Shown here piece by piece: positions 34,201 to 46,200 of a stretch of DNA of 64,000 bases (positions within the stretch are counted from its first letter, which is position 1; every line of letters starts with the position of its first letter). The notes below the pieces were generated by a model. That model saw only the letters and a list, made by a program, of their open reading frames with translations, searched no databases and was not told the DNA's origin. A program made the position numbers and the translations under genes. Location: the NCBI RefSeq assembly GCF_003945595.2, contig NW_024104558.1, forward strand, positions 496,001 to 560,000, given 5' to 3'. Source of the stretch: Pipra filicauda (taxonomy: Eukaryota; Chordata; Aves; Passeriformes; Pipridae).

Positions 34201-37200
34201 GCAGGGACTCAGAGCCTCTGGAGTTCAAAGGACACGGATGGATTCGTGGCCTTCCCGGGCTCTGTGGGCCAGGCTGAGGCAAGTGGTTGGGAATAATGTC
34301 CCACTGTGACCTAGGCAGTAAAATGTGACCACTGAACTTCGTGCTGCTGTAAATATTTAGGGGGGGAAAATTGTTTGTTTGTTTTTCATTGGGATGCCTG
34401 CCCAGCCTTTGGGTACTTTTGCTCTGAGTTCCTCAGCAAAGAAGTCACTTAACAGAGTGACAGGAGAAGGGGGAATGGCCTTAAGATGAAGGAGGAAAAG
34501 GAAGGCAGGGTTAGATGGGATATTAGGAAGGAATTCTTGGCTGTGAGGGTGGGGAGGCCCTGGCACAGGTTGCCCAGAGAAGCTGTGGCTGCCCCTGGAT
34601 CCCTGGAAGTGTCCAAGGCCAGGTTGGATCAAAGGAGCAACCTGGGATGGTGGAACATGTCCCTGCCTGTGGCAGGAGGTTTAAGGTCCCTTCCCACCCA
34701 AACCATTCCATGATTCTACAAGTCCCTCCTTTCCCCACGGAAGCCTGTTACACACTGAGACAATTCAGAGTAGAATTCCTGATGGCAGGAACCTGGTTGG
34801 TGCCAGGATATTCTTACTGGTGATATCTGGTGTCAAGATATGTGATAACATGCTCTGATTATTTCTATGAGAGTGAAAAGCCATTTTCTTCTTTCCCCAC
34901 TCAAACAGCAGCCACAGTAACACAGAACTCTCAGCTGATTAAAAATAGAAGAAACAACTGAAAGGATAAAATATTTACCAGTGTTACAGAGGTGCTTAAG
35001 GGTATCATATTAGAGATTGAGAAAATATGTATTTAATGGAAAGGACCAAATCCCCTTGAACAGGGCATCAAAGTGGAAATGTCCTGGGGGAAATGAGCAC
35101 TTTTCCCATTGAGGTGGGACCAGTTGCTCCCCTTGGAACATGCTCATGTCTTCCAGGGAGCTGTTTTTACTCCAGATTGCAGCAGATGGTTTGGTTTGTG
35201 GATGTCTCTCGGGGGGGGGATGGAGAACAGTTGGGTGTTTTAGAGGTGAATGTACAACCTCCTCTCTGAAAAAGAGGCAAATGGTGTGATTTGGGGAACA
35301 AACTGGTGTCAAGTGGAAAGCTGCAGTGGGAGGTCATAACTTGGTCTGACATGCAGGTGTCTGTGCCTGAGGAACTTGTCATTCTGTTGAAGGGGGAAAT
35401 CCTTTCAGGAACGTGGTGACTGGCATTAAACAAGGAAGGAAAACCCCAGGGCAGTAAAGTTCCAGGAATGCCCCGGGAGGTGGGAGGGTTTTGCTGGCTG
35501 CCAGCCTGGCAGGAGGGGCCTCCTGGACCAAACCCCACGTCTGTCACAACCCCCCTAGCTGGTGTCACGTGTCACAGCTGCAGTTCAGGATGGGACCATC
35601 CTCCTGCTGACCCTCCTGGTGGGAATGTCAGCATTTTCCCGCTCTGGAATGCTGTGTGTGCACGCAGGGCTGGGACTGAGGCCCCTGCAGTCCTTGGCCC
35701 CCCGGGTGAGCTGCAGAACAAACCACGCTTGGTTTTGGTGGCTCAAATGCTGCAGGGGGCACAGGATCTCCAAGGGGTATTTTTAGCACCAAAAATGATG
35801 CAAGTTATGCTCAGCTTTTGGGCAGGTTTTCAGAAAGGAAGTCACAGCAGTATTAATAACAGCAGGAAATGGGAGAGACTCGGAGCAACTTCCTAAAGCC
35901 TGACCAGCCTCTCTCTCTCTCTCTCTCTCTGTCTCATCTCCAGAGCCCCACCTTACAGAGGCCTGTTATTCCCACAGAATTTGGTGCTAAAGTCCCAACC
36001 AACATTCGGCAAAGATATCTCAATCTCTTCATCGATGAGTGCCTGAAGTTCTGCTCCTCCTCCCAGGAAGCCTTTGACAAGGTCTGTACAGCCCCTTGCT
36101 TCTCAGGGAATAAAGGCCAAGACCTTCTAAAACTGTAGCAGATCCAGAAAACTGGCTTGGATTTGTGCCTGCAAAGACTTGAGAGTGGGAACTGGATGAT
36201 CTCTAACATCCAACCCAAAGCGTTCCGTGGTTCTGGGAAAACTCTTCTATGCACACACAGTTCTCTAGAGGAAACTGGCCTTGAATAATTCCAGACTGGG
36301 CAACAGAAAGTGGAATTCCAGTGGGGGTTCCAATGGGAAGTCCCATCTTTCCCTTCATCTGACGTGTTTTAATAAGCCCAGAAGAGGAATGCAAGGGGAA
36401 TGTGCATTATGGTCCAGCTGGACAGAAAGAGCTGTTGCTCTGGTACAGCAGGAAACACCTCCTGGAATCTGAGTGCTGAGCACGGGGAAGTGTCTGGGAT
36501 ACATGGAATTGGTTGGGAGTTGTTCCTTGCTCCCTGTGAAGGCTTTTCAGGAGATTTTTACGGAGCCTTCAGGCAGCAGGAACAGTATAGTGGGAGTTCC
36601 AAAAGCAGAGTTGAGGCAGTCATACATTTTATTGGAAAACTTTGGCCATTAGTGTGAGTTGGGAAAACACAGGCCATTGTGTGGGGTGTTCTGTAAGCAG
36701 AGCAGGTGGGATTTCACCCTCACAGCTCCCTGGGGAAAACGTTCCTGTTGCATCCGAGGAGCCACCATTTGCCAAACTTATTTTTCTTAACAGTTAAGAT
36801 TTTGTGCTGCACCACAGTGGGGAACACAGCCTTTCCCAGGCAGTTCCAGAACTGCTTTGTTAATCCCTCAGGGCGAGCTTCCCATGGAAATGCTTTTTTC
36901 AGCACTTTGCTTAAAACCCATTATTTTTTTTCTCTGACTCACCTGAGCAGGCCCCAAACCCAGTGCATATTTGTGCCATGTATTCATGACTCAATTCCTT
37001 GCCAGGCAGTTTGTTTTTTTTTTTTGCTGTCGTACTTGGAGCCTGTATTTTAAGAGCCAAACATTTCTTTTCCCCGAAAGCAAGAGCAGCTGTGGCTGCC
37101 CCTTCCCTGGAAGTGCCCAGGGCCGGGTTGGACAGGGCTTGGAGCGGCCTGGGATAGTGGGAGGTGTCCCTGCCCACGGCAGGAGGGTGGAAAACAATCT

Positions 37201-40200
37201 TTAAGGTCCCTTCCAACCCCAACCATTGTGGGATCCTGGGAAGAGGGAGGAGAGTGTGTGGTGATGGGCTGTGCTGTTCCCAGGCTCTGTCAGAGGAGAA
37301 GGTGGCCTATGAACGCAGCACCAGTCGCAACATCTACCTGAACGTGGCCGTGAACACCCTGAAGAAGCTCAGGAGCCTCGTGCCCAACTCCCCATCCAGC
37401 ACCAACAGTAGGTACCACACTTGTGCTTTAATAACTGGGGCCCTGCTTGGGTCAGAAACCACGGAGACAAACGTGTGGCAAAGGCAGCCCCCATTTCTCA
37501 GTTGTGCTGAAAGGCAAACAGCTCCAGCTCAGCTTTTTATAGCCTGGCAAGCTCTAATGGGCCTTCAAGAGGCGAGTCCTGCAACGCTTTGTTGGCTCTC
37601 TGAACCTAAATGGAGATAATGCCACACGGATCCCTTTTTTTTTTTTAGCACAAGTTCTTTAAAATGAAAAGCCCTGCTAATGGAGTAACTTTCACATGAT
37701 GCCTTCAAAGTGATAGACTCGTCCATCACCCCAGAAATCTGTTACACACATTAAGCTTCAAGAGAGAAACGAAGAGGGTTAAGACATTTCATTATTGGCT
37801 CTCGAGAGGGTACATTAAACAATCAATTTGTGCTGTTCTTGTGAATTTTTTCTTCCCCCAGTCTCTTCCCTTTTCTCCCCTCTGTCTTCATTACGTTCCT
37901 GGCCATTAGTCAGAGCGGCTGAACTTGGGAGGCTGGCCTTTGTGAGAGGGCTGCCAGCTAATGATTAGTAAAAAGCCCCTCTCTGCCATTGTCTGATGTG
38001 CTGAGCATATCCCAGAGCTCTGAAGCTCCTTTCTGAAAGAGGTTGAAACACTCAGCGTGGGAGGCTGCTCTGCAGGGCCCCAGCAACAAAGCTGCTCCTG
38101 TGGGTGGGTGATGCCACCACGCAGCACATGGTGGGGTCAAGTTGCTTCTGTGCTTGGTCCTGTCTTGCTTTTGGTCAGTGCAGGGTGAGCAGGTAGAGCT
38201 ACGAGGTTCTGGAAAAACTGTAAAAGTGTCCTTGCTGCCCTTAAAATGAGTTGCTGTGGCCTGACAGTGAGAACTGAAAACTCACCGTAACGCTGGGATG
38301 AAAATGCTGGGCCAGCACCTTACACACAGAATCCACTTCTGGAGCAAAGCAAGAATCCAAGAGGATAAACACAGAGTTCCTCTTGCCCATGTGTAGTGCC
38401 CCAAACTAGGACTGAAGTCACTTGCTGGTACCTGATCTCTGTCCTCTTTTGCTGCTTCCTTCTTTCTGCAGAGACGAGTAACAAGAAGGTGGTGTCCCAC
38501 GAGGCTGTGCTGGGGGGGAAGCTCGCTGCCAAGACAAGCTTCACCCTGAACCGCTCAGGGAGCCTGAGAGCTGAGGATTTGACAGGTAAGACCCTGCTCC
38601 TGTGGGGCTGTAACGTGTAGGGTGGAGCTGGAGGTGTTACTGTGACTGGGGGAGCAGGATCAGGCTGGTTTGTTCACCCCACGCAGCTCACCCCAGTCCT
38701 GGGGGCTGTTCGAGGGCCACAGTGTCAGAAAGATCTGAAGCTGTTGGAGTGTCCAAAGGAGGGACATGGAGCTGGGGAAGGGTCTGGAGGGGAAGGGTCT
38801 GAGGAGCAGCTGAGGGCACTTGGCTGGTTCAGCTGGAGCAGAGGAGACTGAGGGGAGACTCCTCGGGGGCTGCAGCTCCTGCCGAGGGGAGGCGGAGGGG
38901 CAGGGACTGAGCTCTGCTCTGGGACCAGGGACAGGACCCAGGGAAGGGCTGGAGCTGTGCCAGGGGGGTTGGGATGGATCTCAGGGAAAGGTTCTTCCCC
39001 CACAGGGTGCTGGGGCACTGCCCAGGCTCCCCAGGGCAGTGGGCACGGCCCCAAGGCTGCCAGAGCTCCAGGAGGGTTTGGACAACGCTCTGAGGGACAG
39101 GGGGGGATTGTTGGGGTGTCTGTGCAGGGCAGGGGTTGGACTGGATGATCCCTGTGGGTCCCTCCCAGCCCAGAACATTCTAGGGTTCTGTGATTTGGAG
39201 TGCTGGGGTTTATCTGGGGGCAGTGTGAGGTTTTATTACCTGACTGCAGCACAGAGTCCCTCGGTGGGGGGTGACACCACTGACCAGTGCCCTCCTCGCT
39301 TCCTCCTTCCGCTGCCAGGTCACTGCTGCTCCCAGCCCGGCTTTGATGGAGCATCAATAACCACTCAGAGCTGCCTCTGGTGTTTTGGGTGTTATTTTAG
39401 TTTAACTTTCTTGCCCTGCAGCAGTACTTTACACTGTGCCTGTCAGATTAAAAGGCAAACTTACAAATCTGCAGCTGCTCTGCAGGGCTCGGTTCCGCTG
39501 CTGCCAATGTCACAGGAAGGTCGTATCGTAGCCAAAGGGCTGTGCCACGGGCACTGTTCACGTTGGCTCAAATCAGTTATGGGTGTTTTGGTTGCCAAGA
39601 GATGTAGGCAAATTGTCGAGGAGATCAGAGGAGAGATGGGGAGGCCACGGAGCAGAAGGAATTGACAGGGAGAAAGCTTAAAAGGGGCAGTATAGCTCAG
39701 CTAAGCAACATCAAAGGGCACCCAGCAGTATTGGAAGGGTTTATGCAGCAGAGAGAGGAAATATTGAGCAGAGGGGAAAAAAGTTATAATTATTCTGTGC
39801 AATGAAACGAGCAGCCTGAAATCAGCAGTAGAAAGAAAGCTGCAGATAATGAAGTTTTTAGGGAGCTGTGGGTGGCCTTTGAGGGTGTTCTGTGGGCTGT
39901 TACTGATTATCAGTGAAAGCATTAATGTGGCAGAAGTCTCACATTTAGTAGTAGGACAGGGGGGAATGGCTTTAAACTGGCAGAGGGCAGGGTGAGATGG
40001 GATATTGGGAAGGAATTGTTGGCTGTGAGGGTGGGGAGGCCCTGGCACAGGTTGCCCAGAGCAGCTGTGGCTGCCCCAGCCCTGGGAGTGTCCAAGGCCA
40101 GGTTGGAGGGGGTTGGAGCAACCTGGGCTGGTGGGAGATGTCCCTGCCCATGGCAGGGGTGGAACTGGATGATCTCTAAGGTCCCTTCCTACCCAGCCAT

Positions 40201-43200
40201 TCTGTGGCTCTGTTGGTAACAAAAAGGCCTGAAAATGGGCCTTTTGGAAGAATTCTGTTTCAGCTGTGCTTTCCAGGCTTAATGCTGCTTGTTCAAAGTG
40301 GTTAAAAATCAGCTTGTGCACCAATGACCAGATTTTAAAATATACCACCCGACACCTATTTCCCTGTCAATCCTGTGATGCCTTAAAACACACATTATAC
40401 AGATATTAGCACAACCTTCCAACACTTCAGAATAGCACTTTTAGCTAATTAACCTTTTGCCCCAAATTCCAGAAATACTGTTTAGTGTTCTTCTCAAGGA
40501 TTTCAATGGGTAAAGATTCCAGCAAGAACATCCAGTCTTGTTGTGACTGAAGAACACAGTCAGCACATTCCTTGATACAGCCTTAGTCTAAACTGTCAGA
40601 GAAGGCCCAGAATCCTTGAAAGAGAGCCAAGCAGGGCACACATTATTGATGGAGATGTGGGGTCTTGGGACCACCAGCCCAGTCCTGGGAGGTGTGCCTG
40701 GGGGAGGACCTGGGGGACAGGCAATTTTCGGGCTGGGTGTATCCCTGTGAGGTAACAGTTAGATATCACATTCAGGTGATGCTATAGGTTTGTAAAACCT
40801 GTGGGTGTGGATATGCCATCTTTGTGCACCTAAGACTTCTTATTAAAGAGCTGCTTGTTTTTACCTTTCAGTACTAACCCTGTCCGGAGAATTATTCCTT
40901 CGATTTTAGGCAGCACGTTCAGAATTCAGTGGGAATACCTTGATAACACCAAAAGCAGTAAGAGAAACTTCAGAGGTGTGACTTGAGCACTGTCTGTGTG
41001 TGCAGGAGCTGCCCTGTACCGGCGCCTCAAGGACTACCTGCTGAGTGAGGAGCAGCTCAAGGAGAACGGGTACCCGATGCCTCACCCGGACAAGGCCGGC
41101 CGGGCCGTCCTCTTCACTGCAGAGGAGAAGAAAGTGCTGGACTGTGAGTCCTGCTGGCTCTGCCATCCTCTGTGTTTGCTCCAGCACCCAGCAGACACCT
41201 CTGCTGCTTGTGTAGAGCTCTCAGCAGGGAGCCCTTTGCCCCTGCTGTGATGGGTCTCCTTGGCTGTGAGCCCTCTCCACAGGTCATGGGGGAGAGGAGT
41301 GTGGCTGCAGAACCCTGCTGTGTTCCTGGAGGATGAGTTTCTCCAGCTTGGGAATGTTATTTTTGACCCAAGGTTTACACTTTGGGGCTGTGAGGCTGAG
41401 TGAGTTTTTTAATTTCTAATTCCCCAGATAACAGGAACAGAGGAAAGTGCCTCAAGTTGTGCCAGGGGAGATTTAGGCTGGATATTAGGGAATATTTCTC
41501 TATGGAAAGGGTGGTCAGGCACTGGCACAGGCTGCCCAGGGCAGTGGTGGAGTCACCATCCCTGGAAGTGTTCAAACAGCACGTGGATGTGGCACTTGGG
41601 GACATGTTTTAGTGGTGACCATGCTGGGTTGATGGTGGACTCAAAGACCTTAAAGGTCTTTTCCAGCCTTAGCAATTCCATGATTCCATGATTCTGTGCT
41701 GCCAAAGAACGGGAACTGGGCAGGTTGTCCCCCTGGACCAGCTGCCTTTGTCCCCCCCTGCAGGGACACATTCTGCACTTGCTCACTCAGGTTTGGACTC
41801 CAAGGCAATAAATGCAAGGGAAGTGGTTGGAAAGCAGCTCCTGTTCCACGCCTGAGGATGTTCAGCTCTTCCAGGGGAAGGATTCTTTTCTGCCTCTGTG
41901 TATATGAGCTGCTGCTGTGTGGGGCTGTGGACCAGCACTGGGCCAGGCTGGTTTGGCAGTGGGGCCTGCCCTGCTGGGCTGGATTGCAGCGTTTTCTGCT
42001 GCAACTGGAAAAAATGATCATAAAATCACAGCATGGTTTGGGTTGGGAGGGACCTTAAAGCCCATCCAGTGCCACCCCCTGCCATGGGCAGGGACACCTT
42101 CCACCAGCCCAGGGTGATCCAAGCCCCGTCCAACCTGGCCTTGATCCCACAGGTTTCCTCAGGATGGGATGGGCTCCTTCTCTGTCTGAATTTTCTGAAC
42201 TCCTGGCAGAGTTTCTGCTCCCCAGACACCGATTAAAGCAGTTTGTGCTGCAGCAGGGATAAAACCCAGAGTGAGGATCTCTTTGGAGGTGCCTTTCCAC
42301 GCTCCTCTGAGCATCTCTTTGGAGAGACCTCTTTGGAGTGTGTTAAGTGCTCATCCATGTTAACACCTTGTGTCTACATTTGTCCTGTGGTTGCTGAAGC
42401 AACCTGGATTAAAGCCCTCCTGCATTAACACTCTCAAGTGCTGTATTTGTTAGAGCCCTTTTCTCCAGGTAACCAGCCAGCTCTTTTCTGTGATCCTGAG
42501 CTCATGTTCCTGGAGCTTCCTGCAGATGTTGCAGGATGTTTGAATTCCTCCCTGTTGAACTCGAGCCGTTGCAGGTCTGTTCATGCTGTGACCGTGGTCA
42601 GTGGGCACCAGTGGGCTGGGAATGTGATAACAGCTGAAACGGTCACAGCTGGGACTCGAGGAATTGTTGGAGATCAGAAGGATGAGAGTCCACTACTTTA
42701 CAGTGGCTTTTTGCATCCCCCTTCTCCAAAGTTTGGGCAGCACAAGCACAGCTGGCAGGAGAGAACAGTCCCTGACCTGGGGGCCAGGCTCTGCTGGAGT
42801 GTTCCCATCTTTGGGTGCTGGTAATCCTTGCAGGAAAGCTGTGCCCTGGAAGGACTGAAATGTCATTTGGAAGTGACAAGGCACAGATCCCCTGGAAACC
42901 AGGCCTCATTAGCCCTGATGTCCAAAGAATGACTTATTTATCCTGTTTCTTAAAATAACTGTGTTAGAGTCCAACGTAATTTGCCGTGGATGGGGAAACA
43001 GTGCAGCAAATGCTGATGGAGCTGTGGTGCAGCTGCTGCTGTGCACCAAACCCAGCAGAGTCCTGTGATTTACCTCTGGGAAGCGTTTAGAGGGGCAGAT
43101 GCTGCGGGAGTGCATTTTCAGAGGGATTGCTGTGTCTCTGTGGGAGTTGGGAACAACATTTGGAATCCTTTCTAACAGGAGACGTTTCGCTGCTGAATGA

Positions 43201-46200
43201 GTCTGAGTGAGTCTGACCTGGCTGTGCTTTGGCTGAGGGGTTTCTGGTGACCTGACTGTTGTTTCTCTGCTCTCCCCAAGCCTCCTGCAGGATTTGCTGT
43301 CGCTGTGGCACCGAGTACATGGTCTCAGCCTCGGGGAACTGCATCCGCAAGGAGGAGTGTGTCCATCACTGGGGGAGGCTGCGCAAGCAGAGAGGTCTGT
43401 CCCTGCCAGGGGGGCTGTGCCCCAGCTCCAAACACACAGCATTCCTCATTCTGGGGCTTGGCACTTCCTGGTCCTGTCACTGGTGGCCCCGCTGCTGCTG
43501 CAATGGCCTTGCAAAGAGCTGCTGGGCGGTGGGACAGTCCCCAAACCGTGACACTGGGGGTGCAGCAGAGGTGGTTCATCTGTGTTTAAAAGAAGTAGAA
43601 GAAAAATTGAACCTTCCTGTGCCTTTTGAAAAAAAAACCAGCCTTTTAGGAGGCTGGCTGGGAGCACTAAAGGTCTGTCCCTCCCAGGAGAGTTTGCTGC
43701 CCTTGGTTGAATTCATTTGCAGTGAGACACTAACCTAGTTTGAGCTCTGCTCTGGTTTTCCATCACATTATCCAGGTGGCTTCTGGAGTTTGTCTGGCTG
43801 AGCACGAGAGGCTTGAACTCCTCAGATTGCTGCCTGTGAATCCAGAGTTATTTCCCCCCTGTGTTTGACACCTCACTGTTGCTGTGCTCTTCCAGGGTAT
43901 CTCTCAGTGAGAGCTGAAGTTCAGGCCTCTTGGTAACGAGACTTTTTGACTCTGAATCTCTTGCTCTTGCAGTGCCAGGTGGATGGGAAACTCATTACAG
44001 CTGCTGCTCAGGAGCTGTGGGCTCACCAGGCTGCCAGGTTGCTAAAGTAAGTCATTGAGCAGAACCTTTTTATTCTCAGTGGCATTTGTGCTCTGCTGAC
44101 AGTGGCAGTGGCTGGGAAACACTTGTTTAAGCTTTTGGAAGAGCAGTGGCTTCCCTTAAGGGAGGAAAACAAGTGCCACTTAAATATTTTTTGCTCTGCA
44201 AAGGTAGGAAAATCCAGTGTTTGGCACTCAGCTGTGTGGAGTGAGGTGGTTCCATTGATCCTCAGCTGCCCAAAAAGCTCATCTCCTTGAGGGGTGCACA
44301 GAAGCTCCTGTTCTTCAGGGAATCACAGAAATGAGAAATAAGAGATTTCCTTTTGAGGAGCAGTCTCAGAGCCTTGACAACAGTGTGCCAAAACTTTTTT
44401 CCCTGTCTTTTCCTTTCCCAGATTCCCATGCTAAGGTAATTTTCTGCTGTAGGTTATGTCTTTTCTAAGCTTTGCTTGCTGCCTTCCCTTTGTTGCAGTC
44501 AGGGGAGGAACCTTCCCAAGGAGCCTGTTGTAACTGATAAATATCACTTCTCCTGAGGAGGGAGCCCAGCACTAGAAAACAGAATGAAAATCCTGCTCAG
44601 GAGTGGGGTTTTGTCCTTGGATAAAGCTGAGCATTGTTTTGGATACCTTTGCACGGGTGTTTTTTGCTTTCCTCAGGCAGCAGGAGAGTTGGTTCCCAGC
44701 CTGGCATCACCAGTCCTCTCAAACCATGGGCTGAAGGGAGCAAGTCTCTCTTTTGCCTCTCCCTCAGCTCTCTGGGGATGCTCCTTGTCACTTGTTTTAG
44801 TGGCATTTTTATATTTGGAGCTGCCACACAGGGGAGAACCAAAAGCCAGAGGTGGGAAAGTCAAGGTTTGTTAAAATGGGAAGAGTTTTCTGTCTGGGCA
44901 CCATAAAAGCCTGCCCTGCACAGCTGGAAGCGTGGATGGGCTCAGCCTGCTACTTCTCTTCTTGTTTAATGTAAAATGAGGTTCTTTTTTTAGTCAGTGT
45001 TCAAAAACCCCCCCATCCAGCAGGGATGACAGTCAGGAGGATTTGGTGGGGCTATAAAAACACAGCTGCTCTGGGCAACCCATGCCAGGGCCTCCCCACC
45101 CTCCCAGGGCAGGATTCCTTCCCAGTATCCCATCTCCCCCTGCCCTCTGGCAGTGGGAAGCCATTCCCCCTGGCCCTGTCACTCCATGCCAGTATGAAAA
45201 GTCCCTCTCCCTCCTTTTTCTGAGCCCCCAGTTTTCCCAGCATCCTTTGGTAGGTTTAAGGCTGGATCCACAGCCTGCTCAGGGTCAGTGCACAGAGACG
45301 TGTTGGGATGCTGGGGAGCACAGCATCTTCCAGCTTGGAAGGAGGGCACTGAAACCAGAAACTATTTGTACTGAGACGCTGTTCTCAGTAACTGGACCTG
45401 GCAAAGCACGTGTGTGTCTTCCCAAAGGCTGTGGCTGCGCCTGGCCGGGTGTCCTGCAGTTAGGCAGGGAGGCAGGAGGTGGCAGGATGGAGCTGTGCTG
45501 CTCCCGGGGAGCCCAGAGTGGCCCTTTGTGACTCCCGAGGCTGCTGCTTCCTCTGGTCTGAAAAACAGGAGCAGCTTCTCTGCCCTCCTCCCAGCCAGGA
45601 GGAACTGGGACGTTGCAGAACAACAACTATAGCATAGAAAAACATCTAATTGGTTTTTTTCTTTCCATCACTGCCCAGTGATGTTGTATTGCAAAGGAAG
45701 GGGAGGGCTCAGGGTGCCAGGGAGAGAAGTGTTTACTGTCTCCTGGCTGGTGAGCTGCTCTGCCCATTCCCTCAGCAGAACAGTGGGATCCATGCCATGG
45801 ATGCAGAATGGCCAAGTGTGGCCTCTTGCTCCTGGGAAGGAGCGAACCACGAGGCCTTTGAGCAGTGCTGGCTTTGGATCCAGGCAGAGTTGGCCTCAGA
45901 GTTGGCCCAGCCACCTCATTAACTCCAAATGGTGCAGTTCCTGTCTCTGGCTGCACCTGCAGCAGTGACCTGTGCAGGAAAATATGCAAATCCTGCTCTG
46001 GTTACCCCTCTGCCTACACACTGCAGCTTCACAGGGGCCTCAGCTCCTCACCTCTCCAGCCCTTGGTCCTGAGACAAACCAGCACAGTTTGATTCCTGGT
46101 GGGGTGAGGTCTGTGGGAAGCTCTGCCCTGTGCTGGCACTGCTGAGGCCCCACCTCAAACCCTGGGGGCAGTTCTGGGCCCCTCAGGACAAGAGGGACAC

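Noticed and set aside
43291..43394. CAG at 43288-43290 as the main exon 10 acceptor
   Set aside because: It would join T to GA and give an immediate stop; the AAG acceptor restores the conserved [11 protein letters not shown] frame.
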